Below, one piece after another: positions 1 through 8,842 of a stretch of 64,000 nucleotides of DNA (positions are counted from its first letter, which is position 1; the number at the start of each line of letters is the position of its first letter). A program made the position numbers and the translations under genes. The notes below the pieces were generated by a model that was given only the letters and a program-made list of their open reading frames with translations, was not told the DNA's origin and did not search any database. The stretch is from Allocatelliglobosispora scoriae (GTDB lineage: Bacteria > Actinomycetota > Actinomycetes > Mycobacteriales > Micromonosporaceae), in assembly GCF_014204945.1 (NCBI RefSeq), contig NZ_JACHMN010000002.1, forward strand, positions 744,001-808,000. Direction: 5' to 3'.

Positions 1-60
1 GTCCAGCCTGTCCTCGGTCACGTCTTCTCCCAGCCGGTTCGGAAAGCGGGTCTGGCCTGA
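1..60 (+). CDS. 3' end of an unidentified upstream gene (partial)
   Basis: An open frame from base 1 ends at a TGA at 58-60, giving a 19-residue tail that ends in VRKAGLA. It lies 55 bases ahead of the next gene on the same strand, as expected for the end of an operon partner, but it is too short to identify. It could also be chance open frame. Confidence 0.3.
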   Translation, partial: VQPVLGHVFSQPVRKAGLA

Positions 61-115
61 CCGCACCTTATCGGGCGGTACCATTACGAGCCACCGCGCC
101 GAGGTCGGAGTTCGC

Positions 116-1360
116 ATGAAACCGTGGGACCTGCTGCTGGCCGGGGGTCGCGTGGTCGACCCCGGCGGCGGGCACATCGGCCGATTCGACGTCGCCGTCC
201 GCGACGGCCGGGTCGCCGCCGTCGCAGCGGGACTCGCCCGCGACGACGCTCACGAGGTGGTGGACGCCGCGGGCCGGTTGGTGACCGCGGGCCTGGTCGA
301 TCTGCACACCCACGTGTATCCGGGCGTCACCTACTGGGGCATCGACCCCGACCCCGTCGCCTGGCACAGCGGGGTGACGACGTGGGTCGACGCCGGGTCG
401 GCCGGGGCCTACTCGTTCCCCGCCTTCGACGCGGCGGCCGCACGCATGCGGGTGCGCGTGCCGGCGCTGTTGAACATCTCGGCGGTCGGTCTGATCGCGC
501 CGGTCGGCGAGTCGCGCGACCTGGCCCACTGCGACGTCGGTCTGGCCGTGGCGACCGTGCTGGCACACCGCGACCGGCTCCGCGGCATCAAGGTGCGGAT
601 GGACCGGCACAACATCGGCGCGCACGGTCTGGAGCCGCTGCGCAGAGCGGTGGCGGCGGCCGAGGAGTGCGGGCTGCCGGTGATGGTCCACATCGGAGCG
701 GCTCCGCCGACCGTGGGCGACATGCTGCCGCTGCTGCGGCCGGGCGACATCATCACGCACTGCGCCAGCGGCATCGCCGGGTTCACGGCGGACACCGGGC
801 GCGCGCACGACGCCGGCGTCCTGTTCGACATCGGGCACGGCTCCGGCGGCTTCGCCTTCGACGTGCTCGAAGCGCAGCTCGACGCGGGCCTGCCACCGCA
901 CACCGTCTCCACCGACCTGCACGCCCGATCGGTGCACGGACCCGCTTTCGATCTGCCCACCACGATGGCGAAGCTGCTCGCGGTGGGGCTCCCGCTCGAG
1001 CAGGTGATCGCCGCCGCCACGATCGGACCGGCCCGCGCCCTCGGCCTCACCGCCGGGACCCTCGCCGTCGGCGTGCCCGCCGACATCGCGGTCTTCACCG
1101 TCGACGAGGACGGCTGCGAGGTGGCCGACGTGCACGGCCAGCGACGGCACTCCCCGCTGCGGCTGATCAACGAGGCTACCTACGTGGGCGGGAGGGTCCT
1201 CACCCCGCAAGCGCCGCCGCCCCCGGCACCGTGGGTGCCGCTCACCGGACCCCAGAACGACGCGCTGCGCCGGCGCCAGCAGGCGGTACGGGCGCTGCTC
1301 GGCACACCGCTGGTCGGCCCGGACGGGCTGGCCGAACAGTTCCCACGACACGGAGGTTGA
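116..1360 (+). CDS. amidohydrolase/deacetylase-family metallohydrolase
   Basis: A 414-residue cytosolic hydrolase of the amidohydrolase superfamily (dihydroorotase/N-acyl-amino-acid deacetylase branch). The N-terminal beta-sandwich strand (LLLAGGRVVDPGGG) leads to the metal-binding HxH at His64-His66 (DLHTHVYPG). Other expected ligands are Lys159 (GIKVRM, probably the carboxylated bridging lysine), His192 (MVHIG), His215 (ITHCASG) and Asp267 (STDLHA). The length fits the family. The exact substrate is not readable; this branch includes enzymes that hydrolyse N-acyl amino acids or related cyclic amides. The RidA gene starts 5 bases after its stop, so the two are very probably co-transcribed and handle one nitrogen-containing metabolite. 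Confidence 0.85.
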   Translation: MKPWDLLLAGGRVVDPGGGHIGRFDVAVRDGRVAAVAAGLARDDAHEVVDAAGRLVTAGLVDLHTHVYPGVTYWGIDPDPVAWHSGVTTWVDAGSAGAYSFPAFDAAAARMRVRVPALLNISAVGLIAPVGESRDLAHCDVGLAVATVLAHRDRLRGIKVRMDRHNIGAHGLEPLRRAVAAAEECGLPVMVHIGAAPPTVGDMLPLLRPGDIITHCASGIAGFTADTGRAHDAGVLFDIGHGSGGFAFDVLEAQLDAGLPPHTVSTDLHARSVHGPAFDLPTTMAKLLAVGLPLEQVIAAATIGPARALGLTAGTLAVGVPADIAVFTVDEDGCEVADVHGQRRHSPLRLINEATYVGGRVLTPQAPPPPAPWVPLTGPQNDALRRRQQAVRALLGTPLVGPDGLAEQFPRHGG

Positions 1361-1365
1361 CCGCC

Positions 1366-1746
1366 ATGCCCAAGAAAGTGATCTTCGCTGCGGACGCCGC
1401 CCCGCCGGGAGGCCCGTACTCGCACGCCGTCGTCGCGGGCGACCACGTCTACCTGTCCGGCGCCTGCCCCGTGCTGGCGGACGGCACCTGGGTCAAGGGC
1501 CCGTTCGCCGACCAGGCGCGGGCCGCCTTCACCAACCTGGCGCGGGTCGCGGCGGCGGCGGGGGCCGACCTGAGCCAGGCCGTTAAGGTCGGTGTGTACC
1601 TTCGCGACTTCGCCGACTTCCCGGCGATGAACGAGATCTACGTCGAGTTCTTCGGTACCGAGAACCTCCCGGTGCGCACCACGATCCCGGTGGCGCTGGA
1701 CGGCTTCGACATCGAGATCGACGCGATCCTCTACACCGGGGCCTGA
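1366..1746 (+). CDS. RidA family protein (reactive imine/enamine deaminase)
   Basis: A 126-residue protein with the YjgF/YER057c/UK114 fold. It shows the conserved PPGGPYSHAVVAGDHVYLSG start and a late PVRTTIPV segment whose Arg normally binds the substrate carboxylate. RidA proteins hydrolyse 2-aminoacrylate and other enamine/imine intermediates; catabolic paralogues often sit beside hydrolases, as here. The ATG at 1366 follows a GGAGG-like site and begins 5 bases after the deacetylase stop. Assignment to the superfamily is secure; the particular substrate, and whether it is a housekeeping or pathway-specific RidA, is unknown. Confidence 0.9.
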   Translation: MPKKVIFAADAAPPGGPYSHAVVAGDHVYLSGACPVLADGTWVKGPFADQARAAFTNLARVAAAAGADLSQAVKVGVYLRDFADFPAMNEIYVEFFGTENLPVRTTIPVALDGFDIEIDAILYTGA

Positions 1747-1803
1747 CGGTTCCGCTTCGAGCGCCGCCGGCGGTCCGACAACCGCGGCGGCGTTTCGGCG
1801 TAC

Positions 1804-2346
1804 TCAGGAGGGATTGTCGACCCGCCGCGCCTGCGGCGCGGGAGCCTCGATCCGGCGCTGCGCCGGACCCGAGACGGCCTGGTCGGTGATCTCGTTGAGG
1901 ACCGTCTGCACCCGGTCGATGCCGGGGACCGAGCGCAGGACCGACTGGCCCCGCTCGCTGGCGGACTCGATGGTCATCGTGCCGCAGCCGAACATGCGGT
2001 CCACGACGGTCTGGCTGGTGGAGTGGTCGTTGATGCGGTTGAGCGGGATGTCGCGGCGATCCCGCGTGGCGATCCCGGAGCGCAGCATCACCCGCTCGTT
2101 GGTGAACACGTAATGGGTGCTGCGCCACACGAACCACGGCCAGACCGCCAGCCAGAGCACCGCCACCACGGCGACGATGACTCCGATGCCGACCGCGAGC
2201 TGGTTGCCGGTCCAGAGCGTGACGGCGAGGACGACCACCACCGCCAGCAGGGCGAGCAGGAGCCGTCCGATCAGCACCCGCCAGTGCGGGCGCAGGTGCA
2301 GCACGACGTGCTCGTCCGCCGTGAGTTGGTCGTCCGGGAACGCCAC
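1804..2346 (-). CDS. bacterial PH domain membrane protein (YdbS-like)
   Basis: About 180 residues. A short cytosolic start is followed by two adjacent membrane segments (GRLLLALLAVVVVLAV and AVGIGVIVAVVAVLWLAVW). A bacterial pleckstrin-homology domain (bPH2/DUF304 type) follows, recognised by YVFTNERVMLRSGIATRDRRDIPLNRIND and GTMTIESASERG. Role unknown; such proteins are membrane-associated and often linked to envelope stress. The chosen GTG at 2346 has GGAGGAG 5 bases upstream; an in-frame GTG at 2352 lies within that site. It is convergent with the upstream RidA operon and divergent from the DUF3592 gene. Confidence 0.8.
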   Translation of the reverse strand: MAFPDDQLTADEHVVLHLRPHWRVLIGRLLLALLAVVVVLAVTLWTGNQLAVGIGVIVAVVAVLWLAVWPWFVWRSTHYVFTNERVMLRSGIATRDRRDIPLNRINDHSTSQTVVDRMFGCGTMTIESASERGQSVLRSVPGIDRVQTVLNEITDQAVSGPAQRRIEAPAPQARRVDNPS

Positions 2347-2525
2347 AGCCACTCCTCCACCTCAGGGACGGCGACGTTCCGCCGCTGACCGAATTCTCCC
2401 GTCTCAAGCAGGGATAAATGTCGGAAATGCGAGAAAGACCGCTTCGCGGCCGGAGCCCGCGCTCACAGCGCAGGCCATTTTGCGCGTAGCGTGCGTCTGC
2501 GCGGACGCGACGAGAGGGACACGCG

Positions 2526-2966
2526 ATGACATTCACGAAGCGGCGCACGATCGCCGGGCTGGCGATCGCCTTCGCCCTCGGCCTGATCTCCGTCGGCGTC
2601 TTCCTCGTCGGCGAGCAGCAGCGGACACGCATCGTCGACCAGGGCCACCAGACCCGGGCCATCGTCACCTCCGACCACGACGACGAATTCGACCACTGGT
2701 ACACCGTGAGCTACACGGCGCAGGAGCAGAACCGCACCGCCGATCTGCGGTACCCGTGGGTGATCGACAAGATTCCGGTGGGGCGGGCCCTCACCGTCTA
2801 CGTCGACGCGGACGACCCGGAGCTGATCGCCACCGCCGACGGGTACTCCACCCCGCTGTGGACCTCCGCGCCCGGCTGGTTCGCCGTCCTGGCGGTCTTC
2901 GCCGCCTTCATCTCCGTCGTCGACCGGCTGACCTCGTCCCGCAGACAGAAGCCGGAAAACGGGTAG
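2526..2966 (+). CDS. DUF3592-like membrane protein
   Basis: A 146-residue protein with one membrane segment near the N-terminus (TIAGLAIAFALGLISVGVFLV) and one near the C-terminus (WFAVLAVFAAFISVV). Between them is an extracytoplasmic beta-rich domain in which a value-added Tyr-Thr-Val-Ser-Tyr strand and 'VGRALTVYVDADDPE' resemble DUF3592 proteins. Function unknown. The start is ATG with a GAGAGGGA site 8 bases upstream. It reads toward the AAA+ gene, which starts 48 bases later, so the two may share a transcript. Confidence 0.7.
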   Translation: MTFTKRRTIAGLAIAFALGLISVGVFLVGEQQRTRIVDQGHQTRAIVTSDHDDEFDHWYTVSYTAQEQNRTADLRYPWVIDKIPVGRALTVYVDADDPELIATADGYSTPLWTSAPGWFAVLAVFAAFISVVDRLTSSRRQKPENG

Positions 2967-3014
2967 GCACAATCGGCGCGACCCTGTCGTGTCGGGAAGT
3001 GGAGGCGCCCTCGC

Positions 3015-6000
3015 ATGTCAGATCTTGATCGCCACATAGGGATACTCATGGCCTTCCACGGCCGTGCGGCCGGCTCGGGCGCCACGTACGGGCCGCCCGC
3101 CGGTGCGCAGGACTTCGCGGACTACCGGGCGGCGTTCGGTGAAGACGTCCCGGCCGGCCTGGCGCAGGTGTACGCGGTGATCGGCAGCGGTCCGGTGATG
3201 GACAACGATCTCTTCAGCATCGCCCACCTCATCCGGGAACGGCGGCTGTGGGACGGGATCATCGCCGACTCGGACGACCCGGACGACGAATCCCACGGCG
3301 TCATCACCTCACTGGACCCCGACGCCGTGTCGGCCAGGTACTGGAAACTCGGCTGGGTCCCGTTCACCAGGGACGGCGGCGGGAACGGCTACGCGGTGGA
3401 CCTGGTCCCGGAGCCCGGGGGCACGGTGGGCCAGGTGATCAACATAGGACCCGACGAGCAATTCCGTGCCGTAGTCGCGGTGTCCGTGGCCGACTTCTTC
3501 GCCCGGGTCGCAGAGCTGATCGGTTCGGGACGGGTCAGCATCTCCGACTCCGGGGATGTGGAGGTGGACGACAACAAGATGCTGCTGACGGCACTCATCG
3601 AGGATCCGGACCCCGAAGATCCGGACCGCGATGCGGGGTCTGCGAGCGGCGGACCGCACGGTGTACCGGCCGCACCGAAGCCCACCGGTGGCCGGATCGA
3701 TCTGCCTGACGAACTGGTGCCGTTGTTGACTGGTTCCATGCACCTCAACGTGTTCGGCCCGACCCCGCCGTGGGTGCCGGCCGACGGGTGGCTCGAGGAC
3801 ACGCGTACCCGCCTGATGGCCATCGCGTCTCGCGCCGAGCTGTCCGACCGGCCCGCCAGCCTGACCAGGCTCAAGCCCGGAACGTCGATGGCGGTGGAGG
3901 AAGTGAAGTGGCTGGCGCAGGGGGCGCTGGGCGCGTGCACGTCGGTTTCGGGGCCGCTGGCGCGGATCGGCGACCTGCTCCTGGCCGACCATCTGACAGC
4001 GCCGCTCGGACCCACAGCCGATCCGGAGGAGACCTGGCAGACGCTGATCGGGCCGTCCATCCCCGGCAGCCTCGTCGCGGACTCCGACAGCCCGCAGCGG
4101 CGGGACGACATCATCCGCTTCTACCGCGACTGCCTCGACGTGCTCGTCGAGGCCCCGCCGTTCGCTGAGCGCGGCCGCGCGCTGGCCGCGCTCTTCACCC
4201 GGATCTCCGAGGACCCGGCACTGCTGCAGCAGTACCGGTCGAGCTCGCGGCAGCAGCTCGCGGGCTCGTGGAGATCGAGCATTCTCAACGACGCAGCCCG
4301 ATCTGCGCTGCCCGACTACGCCGGCCCGACCCACCACCTTTCCTGGGCCCTGACCGGTTTGCGGGCCGCCCACCAGCGGCTCACCGGGACCGCAGGCGCC
4401 GGTCCAGGCACTTTCGACGAGTGTGTCGCCGCCATGCTGCTCAAGCTCGACAGAACCGTGCCCACCGCCATCGCCGCCACCGCGCTGGGCCCCGACGGCT
4501 ACGAGGCGATCGTCCGCGCGTCCGAGGCGCTGCGGCCCAGGTTCGACCACGCCCGCTGGAGCGCCCGGGTGTTCGAGTGGCTGGACCGCGCGATCATCGT
4601 CGGCGACGCGGCGACAGCACGGATCTGGGTGGGGTTGGAGTGGACGTCCGCGACCGCGCTGAACGGTTCGCCGGACCTGCACAAGGACGTGAAGAGCGGG
4701 CTGTTCTTCTGCCAGGGCTACCTGCGCAGCCTGCGGAAGCTCGGCCAGCCGCAGTTCACCGTCGTCAACCCGCTGGTGTCGGTACTCGCCGACTCCCCGG
4801 TGCCGTCCCGGTCGGTGCCCGCCGTGCGGCGAACGGGCGGCTCGCTGGTGGAGGAGACGGTGTCGACCGCCATGCGCCGGCTCGACGAGCTGATCGGCCT
4901 GTCCCCGATCAGGCAGCGCGTCGCCCAGATCAACGCCGAGGCCGGCGTCGAGGCGGTACGCCGCGAGTCCGGGCTGCCACCGGCGCGAAGCCGCCGGCAC
5001 ATGGTGTTCGCCGGCAACCCGGGCACGGGCAAGACCACTGTCGCCGCGATCGTCGGCCAGATCTACGCGGCACACGGCGTACTGGCATCCGGTCACCTGG
5101 TCGAGGTGGCCAGGGCGGAGTTGCGCGACGGAGCCAAGGTGGCGGCTGCCCTCCACAACGCGCTCGGCGGCATCCTGATGATCAATGTCGGTCGGGTGGT
5201 CCAGGGCAGCACCACGTCGGGCGAGGCGCTCGCGACATTGACCAGAATGATGGAGGAGCGCCGCGAGGAACTGGTCGTCATCGTCGCCGGTCAGCCCAGG
5301 GACGTGGCGGAGTTCCTGTCGAGCGAGGTCGGACTGGCGGCCAGATTCCCCCGGACCTTCAACTTCGTCGACTTCACCGATGACGAGCTGGTGCAGCTGT
5401 TCCAGCAGGCGGCGGCCGAGTCGGGATTCACACCCGCCGACGGGGCGGCCGACCGGGTCCGGAGCCTGGTCGCGCGTATGCCGCGCGCTGCCGGCTTCGA
5501 CAACGCCTGGGTGATCCGCAACCTCGTCGACGAGTCCGCGTCACAGCAGGCGCTGCGGATCAGTCAGTCGGCGACGCCCACCGTCGAACGGCTGACCGAG
5601 CTGCTGGTCGACGACATCACCACGCCGGCATCCATCGTGCTCGCCCCGCCCCGCAACGGCGATCCGATGGCGGAGCTGGCCACGCTGGTCGGGTTGGACG
5701 ACGTCAAGGCCCAGGTACGGCTGCTGGCCGCCGAGGCCCAGGCGCGAGTCCTGCGGGCCAGGGCCGGGCTGAGGGACGGCGGTCGGTCCCGGCACATGGT
5801 GTTCGTCGGCAACCCCGGCACCGCCAAGACCACCATGGCGCGGCTGATCGCCCGGATATACGCCAACCTCGGGCTGCTCGGCTCCGGTCATCTGGTCGAG
5901 GTCACCAGGGCCGACCTGATCGGCCAGTACATCGGGCAGACGGCTCCGCGTGTGCACGCGGCGTTCGAACGGGCCCTCGGCGGTGTCCTGTTCATCGATG

Positions 6001-6497
6001 AGGCGTACTCGCTGTCGATGTCCGACTCGCCGCGGGACTACGGCCATGAGGCGATCGCCACCCTGGTCAAGCTCATGGACGACCACCGCGACGACCTGGT
6101 GGTGATCGCCGCCGGCTACCGCGATGAGATGCAGCGCTTTCTCACAGTGAACAGCGGCCTGGCCTCCCGATTCCCGACGATCCTCGAGTTCCCCGACTAC
6201 AGCGGCGACGAACTGGTGCAGATATTCGCCGTCCTCGCCGAGGACGCCGGATATCGACTCGCCGACGGCGTCGCCGAGCGGGTGCGTTCGCTCCTGGCCG
6301 GCATCTCACACGGGTCGTCGTTCGGCAACGGCCGCACGGTCCGCAACCTGCTCGAGGCGACGGTCGCCAATCAGGCGGCGCGCATCATCGAACTGGTCGA
6401 CGCGCCGGCGAAGGTGATCGGGGAACTGCGCGCCGAGGATCTGCCGATGAGGTTCGGCGACCGCGACGAGACGCTCGCGACCGGCCAATACCTTTGA
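3015..6497 (+). CDS. SMI1/KNR4-like domain fused to tandem CbxX/CfqX-type AAA+ ATPases
   Basis: 1160 residues. Residues about 30-175 resemble a SMI1/KNR4 domain (acidic, Trp/Phe-rich: GVITSLDPDAVSARYWKLGWVPF). A helical middle region lacks clear motifs. Two AAA+ modules of the CbxX/CfqX (RuBisCO-activase/EccA-like) class follow. Module 1 has Walker A GNPGTGKTT at about 667, but its Walker B reads ILMINV (720-725) where family members have LFIDEA, so the catalytic Asp-Glu is missing. Module 2 has Walker A GNPGTAKTT at about 932 and intact Walker B D995-E996, followed by sensor and arginine-finger-like sequences. Module 1 therefore probably binds nucleotide without efficient hydrolysis. ATG start with GGAGG 9 bases upstream. 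Cytosolic; substrate unknown, perhaps assembly or remodelling of a protein complex. Confidence 0.85.
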   Translation: MSDLDRHIGILMAFHGRAAGSGATYGPPAGAQDFADYRAAFGEDVPAGLAQVYAVIGSGPVMDNDLFSIAHLIRERRLWDGIIADSDDPDDESHGVITSLDPDAVSARYWKLGWVPFTRDGGGNGYAVDLVPEPGGTVGQVINIGPDEQFRAVVAVSVADFFARVAELIGSGRVSISDSGDVEVDDNKMLLTALIEDPDPEDPDRDAGSASGGPHGVPAAPKPTGGRIDLPDELVPLLTGSMHLNVFGPTPPWVPADGWLEDTRTRLMAIASRAELSDRPASLTRLKPGTSMAVEEVKWLAQGALGACTSVSGPLARIGDLLLADHLTAPLGPTADPEETWQTLIGPSIPGSLVADSDSPQRRDDIIRFYRDCLDVLVEAPPFAERGRALAALFTRISEDPALLQQYRSSSRQQLAGSWRSSILNDAARSALPDYAGPTHHLSWALTGLRAAHQRLTGTAGAGPGTFDECVAAMLLKLDRTVPTAIAATALGPDGYEAIVRASEALRPRFDHARWSARVFEWLDRAIIVGDAATARIWVGLEWTSATALNGSPDLHKDVKSGLFFCQGYLRSLRKLGQPQFTVVNPLVSVLADSPVPSRSVPAVRRTGGSLVEETVSTAMRRLDELIGLSPIRQRVAQINAEAGVEAVRRESGLPPARSRRHMVFAGNPGTGKTTVAAIVGQIYAAHGVLASGHLVEVARAELRDGAKVAAALHNALGGILMINVGRVVQGSTTSGEALATLTRMMEERREELVVIVAGQPRDVAEFLSSEVGLAARFPRTFNFVDFTDDELVQLFQQAAAESGFTPADGAADRVRSLVARMPRAAGFDNAWVIRNLVDESASQQALRISQSATPTVERLTELLVDDITTPASIVLAPPRNGDPMAELATLVGLDDVKAQVRLLAAEAQARVLRARAGLRDGGRSRHMVFVGNPGTAKTTMARLIARIYANLGLLGSGHLVEVTRADLIGQYIGQTAPRVHAAFERALGGVLFIDEAYSLSMSDSPRDYGHEAIATLVKLMDDHRDDLVVIAAGYRDEMQRFLTVNSGLASRFPTILEFPDYSGDELVQIFAVLAEDAGYRLADGVAERVRSLLAGISHGSSFGNGRTVRNLLEATVANQAARIIELVDAPAKVIGELRAEDLPMRFGDRDETLATGQYL

Positions 6498-6697
6498 CAG
6501 CCGCGATGACGCGCACCCTATTGCCTTTCCGCCCGGCGGAACAACGCCTTGCCCGCGCTGAACCGCCCTTGCAGGCTGGGTCGACCGAGGCACCGTCCAT
6601 CAGCGTTCCCACACCCCTCGGTATCGACCCTTCGACCTCGCCGCAGTCAACGCAGGGAGGTGACTGCCCGCGGTAGAAGGTGAGTGCGAGGAGAGCG

Positions 6698-7444
6698 GTG
6701 AACCAGCGAAGAGCCCCCGACTCCGTCCGGACCCCGGACTCGGACGTTGCGCACGCCGCGGCAGTGCCCCGGCACATCGCCTTCATGCCCGACGGCAATC
6801 GCCGCTGGGCCCGCCGCCGTCAGCTGTCCGTCGGCGAAGGCCATCTGCGCGGCTTCACCCACGTGGCCGATGTCGCCGCCTGGTCCGCGCAGGCCGGGAT
6901 CGAGTCGATCACCTTCTTCCTGATCTCCGACGAGAACATCCGCCACCGCACGACCGGCGAAATAGCCGGCCTGGCGACGGCCTGCCATGCGCTGCTGTCG
7001 CTCCTGGCGGCGGGCCCCTACCGTGTCCGCCACCTCGGCGATCCGGCACTGCTGCCCCCGGATGTGGCCGCCGCCATCCGGAAGGTCACGGCTGGGACGG
7101 CAGGACGGGAAGGCCCGCGAGTGAACCTCGCCGTCGGTTACGGCGGCCGCGCTGACATCCTGCAAGCCGCACGTGCCCTCATCAACCGCGCCAGGCTGCA
7201 CTCCGATGTGCGGGCCGAGCTCACGGAGGACGAGTTCGGTGCGCTGCTCGCCACGGGAGGATCGCCGGATCCGGACCTGGTCGTCCGCACCTCCGGCGAA
7301 GTTCGCACATCCGGCTTCCTGGCCTGGCAGGCGGCGTACTCGGAATGGCATTTCTCGCCGCGGCTGTGGCCGGACTTCTCGCAGGACGACCTGCATCAGG
7401 CACTGGCCGACTACGGCCGACGGCATCGGCGGCTCGGCTCGTGA
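6698..7444 (+). CDS. cis-prenyltransferase, UppS family
   Basis: 248 residues with the undecaprenyl-diphosphate synthase fold: catalytic Asp32 in MPDGNRRWARRR, a YGGRADI segment, and the signature PDLVVRTSGEVRTSGFLAWQAAYSEWHF with RTSGE and the final WPDF. It condenses isopentenyl diphosphate onto an allylic diphosphate in cis. The usual ENWxRP motif is changed to ENIRHR, and the protein is sequence-divergent, so it may be a specialised rather than housekeeping enzyme. GTG 6698 is preferred over GTG 6680 because GAGGAG lies about 5 bases upstream. Its stop overlaps the start of the HAD gene by 4 bases (GTGA), implying translational coupling. Confidence 0.85.
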   Translation: MNQRRAPDSVRTPDSDVAHAAAVPRHIAFMPDGNRRWARRRQLSVGEGHLRGFTHVADVAAWSAQAGIESITFFLISDENIRHRTTGEIAGLATACHALLSLLAAGPYRVRHLGDPALLPPDVAAAIRKVTAGTAGREGPRVNLAVGYGGRADILQAARALINRARLHSDVRAELTEDEFGALLATGGSPDPDLVVRTSGEVRTSGFLAWQAAYSEWHFSPRLWPDFSQDDLHQALADYGRRHRRLGS

Positions 7445-8163
7445 CCGGGCCCGCAGCGCACGCGCCGATCGCGTTGCTCGATCTCGACGGGACGCTGTTC
7501 GACGGCGTGGTCGGCCAGCAGTATGTGCGCAGGCTCGGCGCGCGCAGCGTTCATTCCAGGAGCGTGGCTGCGCGGGCCAATGCCGCAGTCAGCCGATATG
7601 TGGCGTCCGGCCAGCGATTCCACCAGATGGCCGAGCATGTCTACAGCCTCTACGGCCGGCTCATCGCCGGACTGCCGACCGCCGACGCTGCCGTGCTGGC
7701 CGCCGAGGCGTGGGCGGAGATCCGGACCGGTTTCCTGCCCTGCACCACGGGAATCATGAAGATCCTGCGGCGACACGGTTACCGACCGCTGATCATCTCC
7801 GGCAGTCCGAACGAGATCGTGCAGCTGGCCGCCGCAGAGCTCCAGGTCGAGGAGGCGATCGGCGCGGTCGCCCAGCAGCGCGACGGGCTGATGACGGGTC
7901 GACTCGACCTGGCGCCCGGCCTGCCCGGCGGCAAGGTCGCCGCGCTGAGGACTCTTGTCGGCCGCACCGAACCCGCCTGGCTCGGTTCGCTGGCGATCGG
8001 CAACTCGCCCTCCGACGCCGAACTGTTCGACCTCGTCGGACACCCCATCGCCTTCGAACCCGACGAGGCATTGGCGCGGTTGGCCACGGCCCGGGGCTGG
8101 GCGATCGCCAACCGCCGCAACGTGGAAGACCTCGTCGAACACGTCGTCGGCCGGAGCCAGTGA
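7441..8163 (+). CDS. HAD-superfamily phosphatase, SerB-like subclass IB
   Basis: 240 residues. Motif I is DLDGTLFDG with nucleophile Asp14 and general acid Asp16. Motif II is the Ser in IISGSPNE, followed by a Lys (GGKVAAL), and motif IV is IGNSPSDAELF. This matches haloacid dehalogenase phosphatases related to phosphoserine phosphatase (HAD-IB), with a helical cap after motif I. Because translation is coupled to the cis-prenyltransferase, a natural suggestion is dephosphorylation of a prenyl phosphate or of a related intermediate; this is inference. No signal peptide, so cytosolic. Confidence 0.8.
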   Translation: MTGPAAHAPIALLDLDGTLFDGVVGQQYVRRLGARSVHSRSVAARANAAVSRYVASGQRFHQMAEHVYSLYGRLIAGLPTADAAVLAAEAWAEIRTGFLPCTTGIMKILRRHGYRPLIISGSPNEIVQLAAAELQVEEAIGAVAQQRDGLMTGRLDLAPGLPGGKVAALRTLVGRTEPAWLGSLAIGNSPSDAELFDLVGHPIAFEPDEALARLATARGWAIANRRNVEDLVEHVVGRSQ

Positions 8164-8202
8164 TCCCGGGAGCCGACCCTCCAGACGACAGAAGGGAAGA
8201 TC

Positions 8203-8751
8203 ATGAAGAAGTCATCCACCCGCATCCGTGCCATCCCCGCGCTCGCCCTCGCGATCGTTCTCGGGGCGGTGGGGCTGCCCGCTGCACCCGCCGCGGCATC
8301 CCCGACCCTGGTCACCTGCGTCGGCACCGACACGGCGCACTACACGCCAGGCCTCACACACACCACGCAGACGGTCACCGTGACCGGGCAGAACGCCGCG
8401 TCCTGCACGAGCCTGACGCATCCGAACCTGCGCTCGGTCGCAGATCCGTACGCGGCGACCTTTCCATCGTCCTGCGAGAATCTGACCACCAACGCCAGCG
8501 GCACCGATCAGCTTTACTGGAACGGCGTTCCCGCTCAGAGCAGCACGTGGAACTACACCCTCAACGTCGTGACGGTGGACGGCACGCTGCTGTCGACCTT
8601 CTCGGGCCCGATCACCGCCGGAGTCCTCGCCGGATCGACCCTGACCATCGTCACGGCGGAGCCGACCATCGATCTGCTGGCCTGCGGGCACCCCGCCGGG
8701 CTGATAGACGTCGGCGGACCATCGAGCTGGACCATCACCGGGCTGTCGTAG
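8203..8751 (+). CDS. small secreted protein of unknown function
   Basis: 182 residues. A typical Sec signal peptide (MKKSSTRIRAIPALALAIVLGAV...PAAAS) is followed by a mature domain of about 150 residues rich in Ser/Thr and predicted beta-strands, with four cysteines that could form two disulfides (Cys near VTCVG, SCTS, SSCEN and LACGH). The overall look resembles small actinobacterial exported proteins of immunoglobulin-like fold, but I recognise no family. ATG start with AGAAGGGAAG upstream. It starts 39 bases after the HAD gene and ends before a strong hairpin, so it may be the last gene of that transcript. Confidence 0.7.
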   Translation: MKKSSTRIRAIPALALAIVLGAVGLPAAPAAASPTLVTCVGTDTAHYTPGLTHTTQTVTVTGQNAASCTSLTHPNLRSVADPYAATFPSSCENLTTNASGTDQLYWNGVPAQSSTWNYTLNVVTVDGTLLSTFSGPITAGVLAGSTLTIVTAEPTIDLLACGHPAGLIDVGGPSSWTITGLS

Positions 8752-8795
8752 GACACCTCCTGGTACAGCAGTCCCGGCTCCTTCCCTGAGGAAGG

Positions 8796-8830
8796 GAAGG
8801 GCGGGTGGCCCGGTCGGCCACCCGCCCTTC
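8796..8830. terminator. bidirectional hairpin terminator
   Basis: A perfect 15-bp inverted repeat (8796-8810 with 8816-8830) around a 5-base loop lies between the converging secreted-protein gene and LamG gene. It is suited to end transcription from both sides, though there is no U-tract. Confidence 0.75.
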
Positions 8831-8842
8831 GCGGAGCGGAGG

